Source: an uncultured Collinsella sp. (GTDB lineage Bacteria; Actinomycetota; Coriobacteriia; Coriobacteriales; Coriobacteriaceae). Taken from it: a stretch of DNA of 18,039 nucleotides. The notes beneath the pieces were generated by a model that did not search any database, was not told the DNA's origin, and saw nothing but the letters and a program-made list of their open reading frames with translations. Position 1 is the stretch's first letter; every line of letters starts with the position of its first letter. Below, piece after piece: positions 1 to 7,827 of this stretch. Both the position numbers and the translations under genes were made by a program. Location of the stretch: the NCBI GenBank assembly GCA_900541175.1, contig UQIT01000036.1:1-18039 (forward strand). The letters are read 5' to 3'.

Positions 1-901
1 AGGGGGTTCCCCCCCCCGCCCCCCTCCGATCCCGCCGGCAGACGCTACCGCTTCGCCGCATCGAGCTCCGGTCATCTGTGCCATTTCGGGTTCGGGCGGT
101 TGCGGCAAGTCGACGATCGTTGCCACCATGGCACACACATCGTCGCTGTTGGGCTTGCGTGCCGCCGTGCTCGACCTGGACCTGATGTTTGGAAACCTTT
201 ACGACTTGTTAGGCGTCGATGCTCCGCGCGATATGGCGGCACTTATCGAGCCGTCGGCGGCGGGCGCGCTTGCCGAGCCGGATATCGTGGCCACATCGAT
301 GCGCGTGGCGCCGGGCGTTACGCTCTGGGGCCCCGTCGCGGCGCCCGAGCAAGCCGAGCTCATGGCACGTCCGGTGGAGCTACTGCTTGATGTTCTGCGT
401 CGCGAATCCGACGTGGTCTTTATCGATACCTCGGTCTTTTGGGGCGACGCCGTGGCGGCTGCGGTGGCGGCGAGCGACCGTTGCCTGGTCGTTGGCGATG
501 CGGCGGTATCGTCCGCGACATCGGCGTCGCGCGTCATTGAACTGGCAAGTCGAGTAGGTGTGCCGCGCACGCGCATGAGCGCCGTGTTCAACCGGTTCGG
601 TGCGCGCGGGGCAGACGAGGACGTCGCCATGCGCTTTGAGATTGCCTGTGCGTTGAGCTCCAAGATTCGTATCGCCGATGGCGGGCAGGATCTCGCCGCG
701 CTCATGGCGTTTGGGCGCGCTGACGAGGCAGTGGGGCAGACCAGCGCTTTTGCGACCAGCGTGCGCGAGGCCACGCGCGAGATGCTCGTGGAACTGGGGT
801 ACGCCGTCGGCCCTTGGAGCGATATGGTCGCCGACCGTGCAACGCGTACCGAGCGCCCGCGTATCCGCCTTCCCTGGTCTCGCGAGGGTGATCAGCGATG
901 A
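1..901 (+). CDS. TadZ/CpaE-like pilus-localisation ATPase, 5' partial
   Basis: The reading frame is open from base 2 with no stop, so the gene starts upstream of the window; the ATG at 128 lies inside the ATPase fold and is not the start. The first visible part is a Pro-rich linker (bases 8-70). It is followed by a P-loop GSGGCGKST (bases 89-115), a switch-like stretch LDLDLMFGN (bases 173-199) and a Walker B-like DVVFIDTSVFW (about 407-440). This is the MinD/ParA-type fold of TadZ/CpaE, which places the Tad secretion machine at a cell pole or focus. An N-terminal receiver-like domain, usual in CpaE, would lie off the left edge. The Lys that normally opens the deviant Walker A motif (KGGxGKT) is Ser here. 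The stop overlaps the tadA start by 4 bases (ATGA). The family call is well supported by position immediately upstream of tadA. Confidence 0.85.
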   Translation, partial: GGSPPRPPPIPPADATASPHRAPVICAISGSGGCGKSTIVATMAHTSSLLGLRAAVLDLDLMFGNLYDLLGVDAPRDMAALIEPSAAGALAEPDIVATSMRVAPGVTLWGPVAAPEQAELMARPVELLLDVLRRESDVVFIDTSVFWGDAVAAAVAASDRCLVVGDAAVSSATSASRVIELASRVGVPRTRMSAVFNRFGARGADEDVAMRFEIACALSSKIRIADGGQDLAALMAFGRADEAVGQTSAFATSVREATREMLVELGYAVGPWSDMVADRATRTERPRIRLPWSREGDQR

Positions 902-2226
902 GCCTGCAAACAAGGATTAAGGCTGCCGGCGCTGCAGCGGCGGCAGCGCCTGTAGATGCGGGGCGTCGCCGCGCGGTGAAACGACGCACCAAGCGCGCCG
1001 TGATGGACCGCATGGGTTACGACGAAGTGGCGCGTATCAGCGCCTATATCGACCCGGCACTTGCCCGCTCGGAATTGCGTCCCGCGGTGGAGGCGGCGCT
1101 CAATGTTGAGGAGCCGACCGATCTCGCGACGCCCGAGCGCGAGACCATCATCGACGAGATTTTGGATGACGTGGTGGGCCTGGGGCCGTTGCAGCCGCTC
1201 ATCGAGGACGACGCCGTTACCGAGATCATGATCAACGGCTGCCGCTCGGCTTTCTTTGAACGCGGCGGCGTCTTGCACCCCATCGAGCATGCGTTTGAGG
1301 ATGATGAGCAGATCCGTGTGCTTATCGACCGCATCATCTCGCCACTTGGCCGCCGTATCGACGAGCGCAGCCCCATCGTCAACGCCCGCCTCAAAACGGG
1401 CTATCGCGTCAACGCGGTGATTCCGCCTGTGGCGATTGACGGACCGATTCTCACCATCCGAAAGTTCTCGGACCGCATCTGCTCGCTGGACGAGCTTGTG
1501 GGGCTGGGGTCGCTGCCGCTTTGGTATGCGCAGCTGCTGTCGTGCGCGGTGTCGCTGCGACAGGACCTGGCGGTTGCGGGAGGCACGGGATCTGGCAAGA
1601 CCACCCTGCTCAACGCGTTGTCATGCGAGATTTCCACTGGCGAGCGCATCGTGACGATCGAGGACTCTGCCGAGCTCAAGTTTGCGCATCATCCGCACGT
1701 GGTGCGCCTGGAGGCGCGCGAGGCTTCAATTGAGGGCGAGGGCGCGGTGACGATCCGCGACCTGGTGACCAATGCCCTGCGCATGCGCCCCGACCGCATC
1801 GTGGTGGGCGAGGTGCGCGGTGCCGAGTGCTGCGACATGTTGCAGGCCATGAACACGGGCCACGACGGGTCGCTCACCACACTTCATGCGGGTTCAGAAC
1901 AGGAGACCGTGGTGCGTCTGACGTTGCTTGCGCGTTATGGCATCGATCTGCCGAGCGAGCTCATCGAGGAGCAGATTGCCATGGCGCTCGACGGCATCGT
2001 GATGTCCGAGCGCCACGCCGATGGCAGGCGCTTCGTCTCCTCTTATTCGGGGGTGCGTCGCGCCGCGTCGGGCGGCGTAGAGCTCGAGCGCTATGTGACT
2101 TTCGATGCCGCCGAGCGCATCTGGACGCTTGACCGCGAGCCGCCGTTTATCGCAGAAGGCCTGCGGTCGGGGACGCTCACACAAGAGGAGGTGGACGAAT
2201 GGAGGTCGCTGTGCCCCTCGTCGTAG
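898..2226 (+). CDS. tadA: TadA/CpaF-type secretion ATPase of the Tad pilus
   Basis: This 442-residue protein is a hexameric type II/IV secretion ATPase that powers Flp pilus assembly from the cytoplasmic face of the membrane. The N-terminal part (about 1-100) is basic and Ala-rich, then helical. It is followed by the usual N-terminal domain (LGPLQPLIEDDAVTEIMING) and the RecA-like core. Visible motifs are Walker A GGTGSGKTT (residues 228-236), an Asp-box region (IVTIEDSAEL), a Walker B region RPDRIVVGEVRGAE (about 297-310), and a His box SLTTLHAGS. Length and motif order match CpaF/TadA. The ATG at 898 overlaps the tadZ stop by 4 bases. The 3' end overlaps tadB by 28 bases, which suggests translational coupling. 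Confidence 0.95.
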   Translation: MSLQTRIKAAGAAAAAAPVDAGRRRAVKRRTKRAVMDRMGYDEVARISAYIDPALARSELRPAVEAALNVEEPTDLATPERETIIDEILDDVVGLGPLQPLIEDDAVTEIMINGCRSAFFERGGVLHPIEHAFEDDEQIRVLIDRIISPLGRRIDERSPIVNARLKTGYRVNAVIPPVAIDGPILTIRKFSDRICSLDELVGLGSLPLWYAQLLSCAVSLRQDLAVAGGTGSGKTTLLNALSCEISTGERIVTIEDSAELKFAHHPHVVRLEAREASIEGEGAVTIRDLVTNALRMRPDRIVVGEVRGAECCDMLQAMNTGHDGSLTTLHAGSEQETVVRLTLLARYGIDLPSELIEEQIAMALDGIVMSERHADGRRFVSSYSGVRRAASGGVELERYVTFDAAERIWTLDREPPFIAEGLRSGTLTQEEVDEWRSLCPSS

Positions 2227-3125
2227 GGGGTTTGGCAGGGTTTTCTGTTGCGACGGCGTGCGGGGCGGAACCTCGTGTGCCGCAGGTGCCGCCGGCGGAG
2301 CTGGCGCGTCAGGCGCTCGAGACGGTGGCAGAGAGGCTGCCGCGTGAGCTGGTGGAAAACGATCTGCTGAAAAAGATCGCCCGTTCGTGGACATCGCTGG
2401 CTCCGGCGCATCGCCTTGGCCTCGTGATCGAAGATGCTTCGGGGCGTTTGGCGTTTCTGCTGCTATCGAGCGGTGTCTGCTGCGTTTTACTAACGATGGT
2501 GTCGTTATCGCCCCTCGGATTTGCCTTGGGACTTGTTGCTCCGATTGCCGTTGGCGCCGCTCGGGATGGCTTTGAGAGCCGGCGCGAGCAACACGATGCA
2601 GAAGAGGCCATGCCTGAGGCGTTTACCGCACTTTCCATGTCGCTTGCCTCGGGACATTCGCTGGCCCAGGGCATGCGCTTTGTGGGCGCTCATGCGCAAG
2701 AGCCGGTGCATACCGAGTTTTTGCGGGTGGCGGCGGCGATCGAATGCGGCATCTCGGCGACCGACGCGCTCGATGACTTACTTGTGCGCATCGATGCCCC
2801 CGGCCTTTCGCTTGTGACCTTGGCGCTTAAGGTGTCTCAGCGCACTGGCGCTCCGCTTGCCGACTTACTGTCCGAGGCGTCGAGCATGGTAGGGGAGCGC
2901 ATTGAGCTCAAGCGCCGCCTGGATGTCAAGACGTCGCAGGCTCGCATGTCGGCGCATATGGTCGCGGCGATGCCGGCGGGCATGTGCGCGGTGTTGGCGC
3001 TGCTTTCGGCAGATTTTCGTCGCGGTCTTGCGACGCCTGCCGGTGCGGGCGCAGTGGTGTTGGGTTTCGCCCTCAACGCCGTTGCCCTGGTGGTTATCCG
3101 GCGCATTATGAGGGTGGAGCTATGA
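2199..3125 (+). CDS. tadB: TadB-like inner-membrane platform protein
   Basis: This 308-residue membrane protein belongs to the type II secretion F (GspF/TadB) family and partners TadC as the platform on which TadA acts. Hydrophobic segments lie near residues 3-20, at about 85-125 and at about 260-300. The cytoplasmic T2SSF helical domain lies between (about 140-260), including EAFTALSMSLASGHSLAQGM and later TGAPLADLLSEASSMVGERI. The start at 2199 is preceded by AAGAGGAGG at 2182-2190 and lies inside the end of tadA. The stop overlaps the tadC start by 4 bases (ATGA). Confidence 0.9.
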   Translation: MEVAVPLVVGGLAGFSVATACGAEPRVPQVPPAELARQALETVAERLPRELVENDLLKKIARSWTSLAPAHRLGLVIEDASGRLAFLLLSSGVCCVLLTMVSLSPLGFALGLVAPIAVGAARDGFESRREQHDAEEAMPEAFTALSMSLASGHSLAQGMRFVGAHAQEPVHTEFLRVAAAIECGISATDALDDLLVRIDAPGLSLVTLALKVSQRTGAPLADLLSEASSMVGERIELKRRLDVKTSQARMSAHMVAAMPAGMCAVLALLSADFRRGLATPAGAGAVVLGFALNAVALVVIRRIMRVEL

Positions 3126-3763
3126 GCGCCCCAGTTGCAGTTGCGGCTTGCCTGTGCGCCCTGAGTGTATTTGTCGCGACGGGTTTGGATCGGGCGGATG
3201 CGCGCAAGATCGCAGGGGCCTGCAAGCGCGAGGCGGTGCTGGTCGCTGCCGCGGGTCGCTCGGTGGTCGATGCCCTGACCGCGCGAGTGAAGGGCGCGGT
3301 TGGAGCGGGCAGCCCGGCGCGAGTTTCGCTCGGCGAAGTGTCCGAGATGATCGATGTTGTGCGCTTGGGTCTTTCGGCCGGTCTTTCGTTTGATGCGGCG
3401 CTTGAGATTTTCTGCGCCAACCGCCGGTCAGTGCTGGCTCTTCGACTTGAGCGGGCCTGCATGGCGTGGCAGGTGGGCGTGGGCACGCGTGAGGACGAGT
3501 TGTTGGTCGCCGCGCGCGACCTGGACGTGCGAGCGCTCGAGACCTTTGCCATCACGGTGGGGCAGGCGCTCGCCCTGGGTGCCCCACTTGCCGAGACGCT
3601 GGCCGCTCAAAGTCGCGAGATTCGTGCGGCTCATCGCGCTGCGGTCGAGCGCGAGATCGAGCGTGCGCCCGTCAAGCTGCTGATTCCCACCGGCACGCTC
3701 ATCTTGCCGGCGTTGCTTCTGTCCATATTGGGCCCGCTGCTGGGAGCAGGCGGGATGATGTAG
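3122..3763 (+). CDS. tadC: TadC-like inner-membrane platform protein
   Basis: This 213-residue T2SSF-family protein is the usual partner of TadB. It opens with a hydrophobic segment (about residues 3-22), has a central T2SSF domain (GEVSEMIDVVRLGLSAGLSF ... VGQALALGAPLAETLAAQSR), and ends with a hydrophobic helix (LLIPTGTLILPALLLSILGP). It is shorter than many TadC proteins of about 300 residues, mainly in the N-terminal region. The frame stays open upstream to 2984, but that part is tadB read in another frame. ATG 3122, with the 4-base ATGA overlap and a purine-rich GGGTGGAG just before it, is the sensible start. Confidence 0.88.
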   Translation: MSAPVAVAACLCALSVFVATGLDRADARKIAGACKREAVLVAAAGRSVVDALTARVKGAVGAGSPARVSLGEVSEMIDVVRLGLSAGLSFDAALEIFCANRRSVLALRLERACMAWQVGVGTREDELLVAARDLDVRALETFAITVGQALALGAPLAETLAAQSREIRAAHRAAVEREIERAPVKLLIPTGTLILPALLLSILGPLLGAGGMM

Positions 3764-3773
3764 GGAGGAATAC

Positions 3774-4007
3774 ATGAACACGATGACTGACGCTGCTGGC
3801 AAGGTCCAGGGCTGGGCGTTTTGCCGGGCGGCACATGTTCGTCAGCGCGCCAAGGAGCTACTGCAGGAGGAGAGCGCACAGGGTACCACCGAGTACGCCA
3901 TTTTGGTGGGCGTGCTTGTGGTGATCGCGATTATTGCCATCGTTGCATTTAAAGGCAAGGTCCAAGATCTATGGAACGCTATCAGCGAGGGCATCAACAG
4001 TCTGTAG
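3774..4007 (+). CDS. flp: Flp/Fap-type pilin precursor
   Basis: This 77-residue prepilin is the main structural subunit of the Tad pilus. A long charged leader of about 35 residues is followed by QGTTEYAILVGVLVVIAIIA, the Flp-type motif with Glu and Tyr at mature positions +5/+6 and one long hydrophobic helix. The mature pilin would be about 42 residues, ending in a short amphipathic tail. If Glu40 is +5, the residue before the cut is Ala35, where Flp pilins normally have Gly. An alternative cut after Gly37 would put Glu at +3, which is not canonical. GGAGG at 3765-3769 precedes the ATG. A membrane prepilin peptidase (TadV/CpaA) would be needed and is not in this window. Confidence 0.93.
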   Translation: MNTMTDAAGKVQGWAFCRAAHVRQRAKELLQEESAQGTTEYAILVGVLVVIAIIAIVAFKGKVQDLWNAISEGINSL

Positions 4008-4534
4008 AGGGCGAGCGCCCCATCGGGGTGCTGCTGGTGTTTGCTTGCCTGACCGTGGCGATAGCGGCGGTGCTTTGGGGGCTTAACGCCGCGCGGCAGC
4101 AGCGTCCTGGGGCCGCCTTCGATTCGGGCTCAGATTCGGCGGTGGCGACTCAAAAAGATGAGATGCGAGATGCGGACGATTCGGATGTCGCTGTCACGGC
4201 GCAAACCTTTCTGCGGACGCTCGACAAGCGGTCTGGCACTGCGACGGATTCGCCTGAGGACAACGCGATTGCGGTCCGGCTTGCATGGTCCGAGGACCGA
4301 CCGATGACCGAGGCAGCGGCGGATATGTTACGCGCCTACCGCGAGGTGCCAACGGCCCAGCTCGCCCTGAGCGGCTATCTCGATATTAAGGGCAACGTAT
4401 GGGGCGCCATCGTGCGTGACGGACGCGGCTGGGTCGATATGGTGACAGTTGCCGCGGATACCGGCGATGCTTCGTGTCGTCTGCGCGCCGTGCGCCTGGT
4501 CCCGCAAACAATAAGCTCAAAGGAGGGATCGTGA
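3971..4534 (+). CDS. Unrecognised single-pass membrane protein within the Tad operon
   Basis: I do not recognise this 187-residue protein. It has a short basic N terminus, one membrane segment (about residues 18-38, GVLLVFACLTVAIAAVLWGL), a low-complexity acidic linker rich in Ser, Asp and Ala (about 45-75), and a compact C-terminal region (about 78-187) that looks folded. The predicted topology is N-in with the C-terminal domain outside. The start at 3971 overlaps flp by 37 bases and has only a weak ribosome site. A GTG at 4028 is an alternative that would begin at the membrane helix. A strong AGGAGGG near its end (4521-4527) serves the next gene. Its position between flp and the minor pilins suggests a pilus assembly or anchoring role, which is inference only. 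Confidence 0.75.
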   Translation: MERYQRGHQQSVEGERPIGVLLVFACLTVAIAAVLWGLNAARQQRPGAAFDSGSDSAVATQKDEMRDADDSDVAVTAQTFLRTLDKRSGTATDSPEDNAIAVRLAWSEDRPMTEAAADMLRAYREVPTAQLALSGYLDIKGNVWGAIVRDGRGWVDMVTVAADTGDASCRLRAVRLVPQTISSKEGS

Positions 4535-4535
4535 A

Positions 4536-4754
4536 ATGCATGGCGTTCTGCGTGAAGAGGTTGCCCAAGCGACTGTGGAATACGCCATCGTCACGGTGGC
4601 GCTGTTATCGATCGTGCTGGCGATCGCGGGGCTTTGGCGTGCTGGCACCGATGGGCGCTTGGCGGCGCTGGTTGAGCGGGCGGCATCCCATGGCGTTGCC
4701 TCGACGTCGGTTATCGACGCCGCTGCGGGCGCTAAGGACATTGCGTTGTATTGA
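4536..4754 (+). CDS. Small pilin-like (Flp/TadE-type) protein
   Basis: This 72-residue protein has a short leader (residues 1-10) followed by AQATVEYAIVTVALLSIVLA, a class III prepilin signature with Glu at +5 and Tyr at +6 if the cut is after Ala10. The rest is a hydrophobic helix plus a short polar tail. AGGAGGG at 4521-4527 lies 8 bases before ATG 4536 and fixes the start. It is larger than a mature Flp pilin but far shorter than TadE. It could be a second Flp pilin or a minor pilin. The preceding gene ends one base before it, and the next gene begins inside it. Confidence 0.82.
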   Translation: MHGVLREEVAQATVEYAIVTVALLSIVLAIAGLWRAGTDGRLAALVERAASHGVASTSVIDAAAGAKDIALY

Positions 4755-5226
4755 TATCGCGCGCGAGGACCGGGCGCAGTCTACGGTCGAGGCCGCTTTT
4801 TTGCTGCCGACGTTTCTGACGCTCATCCTTCTCGCACTGCAACCGGTGTGCCTGCTCTATACGCGCGCGGTCATGGAGTCTGCCGCCGCCGAGACCGCGC
4901 GGCTCATGACCACGACGACGGCGGAGGACGACGATCTTAAGGAGTTCACCCGCCGCCGGCTTGCCGCGGTGCCCAACGTTTCGATCTTTCATGCCGGCGG
5001 GCCGTTGTCGTGGAATATCGAGCTTGGTCGGGCCGGTGCGGGTGGCGTCTCGTCCGTGTCCGTTTCCGGCGAGGTCAGGCCGTTGCCTGTGATCGGTGCG
5101 TTTGCGCAGGCTATGGGTGGTACCGCCGAGGGCGGCTACGTTGAGCTCAAGGTCGATGTCTCGTATCAATCACGTCCCGAATGGCTGGAGGGAGATTATG
5201 ATTCGTGGATTGCTACATGGGATTAA
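4741..5226 (+). CDS. TadE-like minor pilin
   Basis: This TadE-like protein of about 161 residues carries a leader and the motif RAQSTVEAAFLLPTFLTLIL, a typical pseudopilin processing site plus membrane helix. An extracytoplasmic domain of about 120 residues follows. The start is uncertain. The frame is open well upstream, but the first residues there only mirror the previous gene. TTG 4741 gives a 12-residue basic leader, overlaps the upstream gene by 14 bases, and has AAGGA close by. ATG 4690 would give a 29-residue leader. TadE-family proteins are minor pilins needed for pilus assembly. The predicted cut is after Ala, as in the other pilin-like proteins here. Confidence 0.8.
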   Translation: MRCIDIAREDRAQSTVEAAFLLPTFLTLILLALQPVCLLYTRAVMESAAAETARLMTTTTAEDDDLKEFTRRRLAAVPNVSIFHAGGPLSWNIELGRAGAGGVSSVSVSGEVRPLPVIGAFAQAMGGTAEGGYVELKVDVSYQSRPEWLEGDYDSWIATWD

Positions 5227-7351
5227 GCGTTTCTGGTCTAGATGCGTTTTGACGCGCCGTCCGAGCTGCCATCGCAAGCGAGGCGGCTTTATGGGCCGCG
5301 CCGGTATCGACCTGTTTATCGAAGACGGTGCCTACACCACGCTTTCTTCTGCCGTGGTCATCCTAGTGGTGCTCACGTTGTTGTTTTCGTCGACCGCGGC
5401 GATATGGAGCATGTCGCGTGCCGGGGATACCCAGGTGGCGGCCGATAGCGGCGCGCTGGCGGGTGCCAACGTAGTGTCGTCCTATCACACGGCTGCCACG
5501 GTGGTTGATGCGAGCATCTTGAGTCTGGGGCTGGCGGGGTTTGCCACAATCGGGACGGGCCTGGTCGCCATCCTCATCCCGGGTGCCGAACCAGTTGCCG
5601 GCAATATGGTCGACACCGGGATTGAGATCATTAAAACGCGCAACAAGTTTGCCAAAAGCGCATCGGAAGGCTTACAGAAAATCGAGACGGCTCTGCCGTA
5701 TCTGATCGCCGCGCGTGCCACGCAGGCGGTGTCGGCGCAGGATACCGATAGTGTGACCTATACCGGTACGGCGCTTGCCGTGCCCAGGACATCCGAATCG
5801 GACTTCGCCGCGCTCAAAGGGTCAGAGATCTCGACCGATGCCATCGAGAGCACCTCAAAAGACCTTGACTATGCTGCCAAGGAACTGAAGAAAGCGTCCG
5901 AGAAAACGTCAAAGGCCAAGGAACGCGCCTGGCTTGCCGATTGCGGTGGATCGGACAGAGGCGCAGTCGGAAGCTGTTCGTGCATGTGGGAACGCGCGAA
6001 GAACTTGGCGAAGCTTTCGGATATTGAGAATCCGCACTATGCCTCGAGTGTCACATGGGAGCCGCAAGTGGCGCTCGATCGCGCGAAGGCCTATTACCGC
6101 TTGCGCCTTGCAAACGAGGCACCTCAGGGCTCAAGCGTCGAGACGAAGGCGGAGTCGGCGGCGCGCAAGGCGTTTTACACCTATGCGAGTACAGAGGTCA
6201 ATCGTGCATATGTAACCGAGGACGGAGATGCAGTCACTTTCCATATCCCGCTGTTGCCGCGCAACGCTGACGAGGTGCGAGCGACGGAACTCTATACCGA
6301 TGCGGCGTGGCCAACCAGCGCCATCGATGGCAAGACGTATCTGCATTACGGAACGAGTTGCCCCAACTATAAGAAGGGGTCGCCAGGCGGGCTAGCCTCG
6401 GTTGCTGATTATGACGGGCAGGACAGATGCAACAGATGCCATTTTGGCGTTTCGTCGCTCGGTGCCGTTGCAGCGCCTTCGACTTCTATCGAAAACGGCT
6501 TCGAATACCACTTTGACAAGTTCAAAGACGCCCTGGAAGACTACGTTAAATGCCGCAACAAAGAACTCGAACTTGAGCGTCAGACCGAGGATGAGGCCGA
6601 CCGTGCGGGCAATGCGTTTGACCAGGCCATTAAAGCGCTTTCGGGCGAGCGCCCGCGTATCGCTCCGCCCGGTCGCAACGGCGTGGTCGCCTTTGCAGTT
6701 TCGGGTGACATTACCAGCCCCGATCAACTTAACTCCTCGTTTAACACGGCAGTCAGGCTTGGCGATCGCGGTGCTATCTCTGCTGCGGTGTTGGCACCCG
6801 ATGACGCGACGGCGCAAAACAACGTGCTTTCGCGATTTTTCTCGACATTGAAGGAACGCTCGGGCGGCGTTGCCGGCGTGCTCGACGGCGTCATGGACGT
6901 TTGGGGACGGCTGCTCGTAGGATACGGTGATATTCAAGGTTCGGCCGACGAACTTATGGACGAGATGATTAAAGGCCTAGGAGGGGGCAGCGGCGCGTTG
7001 GGCTCCATCGCATCGTGGCTCGGCGATACCGTTTCGGCGTCCGTGGCGGCGCTGGGTTTGGAACCGTGCGACTTGCGCCTGCGAAAGCCGGTGCTGACCG
7101 ATTCCGCCAATGTCATTAAGAGTCCGGGGTCTGACATTGCGGGTCTCTCTCAAGCGCAAGACAAACTGCGAAGTATTCCGTTGGGCGTGACCGATCCCAA
7201 GGCGCTTTGCGAGGCGTTGGAATATCAAGTCGAACGCACCATTAGCGGTACGGTGTTCACGCTTGCGGAGATTCCTCTGCCCGGCGGCGGCTCCATCCCA
7301 CTCACCGTCGATGTCGCCACGCTGGTTGGCGCTCTGGGCGGTGGGTCGTAA
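5198..7351 (+). CDS. Large TadG-like pilus-associated protein
   Basis: This 717-residue protein has a membrane segment at about 48-70 and then AGDTQVAADSGALAGANVV (about 75-93), the hallmark of TadG-type (Tad domain) proteins. A long extracytoplasmic region follows, with a helical Lys/Glu-rich stretch (about 210-245) and eleven cysteines, including clusters at 249-262 and 388-414. The C-terminal part is Gly-rich with several hydrophobic stretches. ATG 5198 is chosen because GGAGGGA (5187-5193) sits five bases before it. The frame is open further upstream, but there it runs antiphase over the previous gene. A later ATG at 5291 would begin just before the conserved part. Its stop (TAATG) overlaps the next start by one base. 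Tad-domain proteins are thought to sit at the pilus base or tip; the exact role here is unknown. Confidence 0.8.
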   Translation: MIRGLLHGIKRFWSRCVLTRRPSCHRKRGGFMGRAGIDLFIEDGAYTTLSSAVVILVVLTLLFSSTAAIWSMSRAGDTQVAADSGALAGANVVSSYHTAATVVDASILSLGLAGFATIGTGLVAILIPGAEPVAGNMVDTGIEIIKTRNKFAKSASEGLQKIETALPYLIAARATQAVSAQDTDSVTYTGTALAVPRTSESDFAALKGSEISTDAIESTSKDLDYAAKELKKASEKTSKAKERAWLADCGGSDRGAVGSCSCMWERAKNLAKLSDIENPHYASSVTWEPQVALDRAKAYYRLRLANEAPQGSSVETKAESAARKAFYTYASTEVNRAYVTEDGDAVTFHIPLLPRNADEVRATELYTDAAWPTSAIDGKTYLHYGTSCPNYKKGSPGGLASVADYDGQDRCNRCHFGVSSLGAVAAPSTSIENGFEYHFDKFKDALEDYVKCRNKELELERQTEDEADRAGNAFDQAIKALSGERPRIAPPGRNGVVAFAVSGDITSPDQLNSSFNTAVRLGDRGAISAAVLAPDDATAQNNVLSRFFSTLKERSGGVAGVLDGVMDVWGRLLVGYGDIQGSADELMDEMIKGLGGGSGALGSIASWLGDTVSASVAALGLEPCDLRLRKPVLTDSANVIKSPGSDIAGLSQAQDKLRSIPLGVTDPKALCEALEYQVERTISGTVFTLAEIPLPGGGSIPLTVDVATLVGALGGGS

Positions 7352-7827
7352 TGAGTATCCGCATGCGTCTGCGCGAGGAGCGCGCCCAAGCGACGGTGGA
7401 GATGGCGGTGGTTACGCCCGTTTTGCTGGTGCTGGCACTCATCGTGTACAACGTCATGATCTTTGCCAGCGCTGTCGCGCGCTTCGACCGCGTGGTACCC
7501 GACATCGTGTTGGCGCACGCCGTGGCGTCGGAGGGGGAGGGCGACGAAAGCTCTGCCGATGCTTCGGCGACGGTTCAGACTCAAATTCTGAATGCCATGG
7601 AAGGCTATGACTTGCGGATCGAAGTGTCGAGCGAGCAAGGCGCGGAGGCATTGGATGGTGGCCTGCTCTCCCTATCCGGTACGTTTAGGACCTACACCTG
7701 CACCATGCACTATGAGCCGTGGCCGACTTCTCTCAGCATCGCTGGCGTTTCGCTGGGGGCGCCGACAACGTTGTCGCACGAGCGCGCGGTGACGGTCGAT
7801 CCATGGCGTCCGGGGGTGGTCATGTGA
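7351..7827 (+). CDS. TadE/TadF-like minor pilin
   Basis: This 158-residue protein has a basic 12-residue leader followed by AQATVEMAVVTPVLLVLALI, a pseudopilin-type processing site and membrane helix. Its extracytoplasmic domain is about 115 residues. The motif predicts cleavage after Ala12 with Glu17 at +5. The ATG shares one base with the TadG-like stop (TAATG), so reinitiation is likely. TadE and TadF are hard to tell apart by sequence alone, so no symbol is given. This is the second TadE-type protein of the operon. Confidence 0.82.
   Translation: MSIRMRLREERAQATVEMAVVTPVLLVLALIVYNVMIFASAVARFDRVVPDIVLAHAVASEGEGDESSADASATVQTQILNAMEGYDLRIEVSSEQGAEALDGGLLSLSGTFRTYTCTMHYEPWPTSLSIAGVSLGAPTTLSHERAVTVDPWRPGVVM

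Noticed and set aside
128..901. Starting the TadZ-like gene at ATG 128
   Set aside because: The P-loop (bases 89-115) lies upstream in the same open frame, so the gene must begin before the window.
4474..4740. Long N-terminal extension of the TadE-like gene from ATG 4474
   Set aside because: This part reads through the preceding pilin-like gene in another frame and has no family features; the leader and pilin motif begin near 4741.
6428..6442. CxxCH haem-attachment motif in the TadG-like protein
   Set aside because: A single CNRCH in a non-cytochrome family, without other cytochrome c features or maturation genes nearby, is more likely chance; kept only as part of the cysteine-cluster finding.
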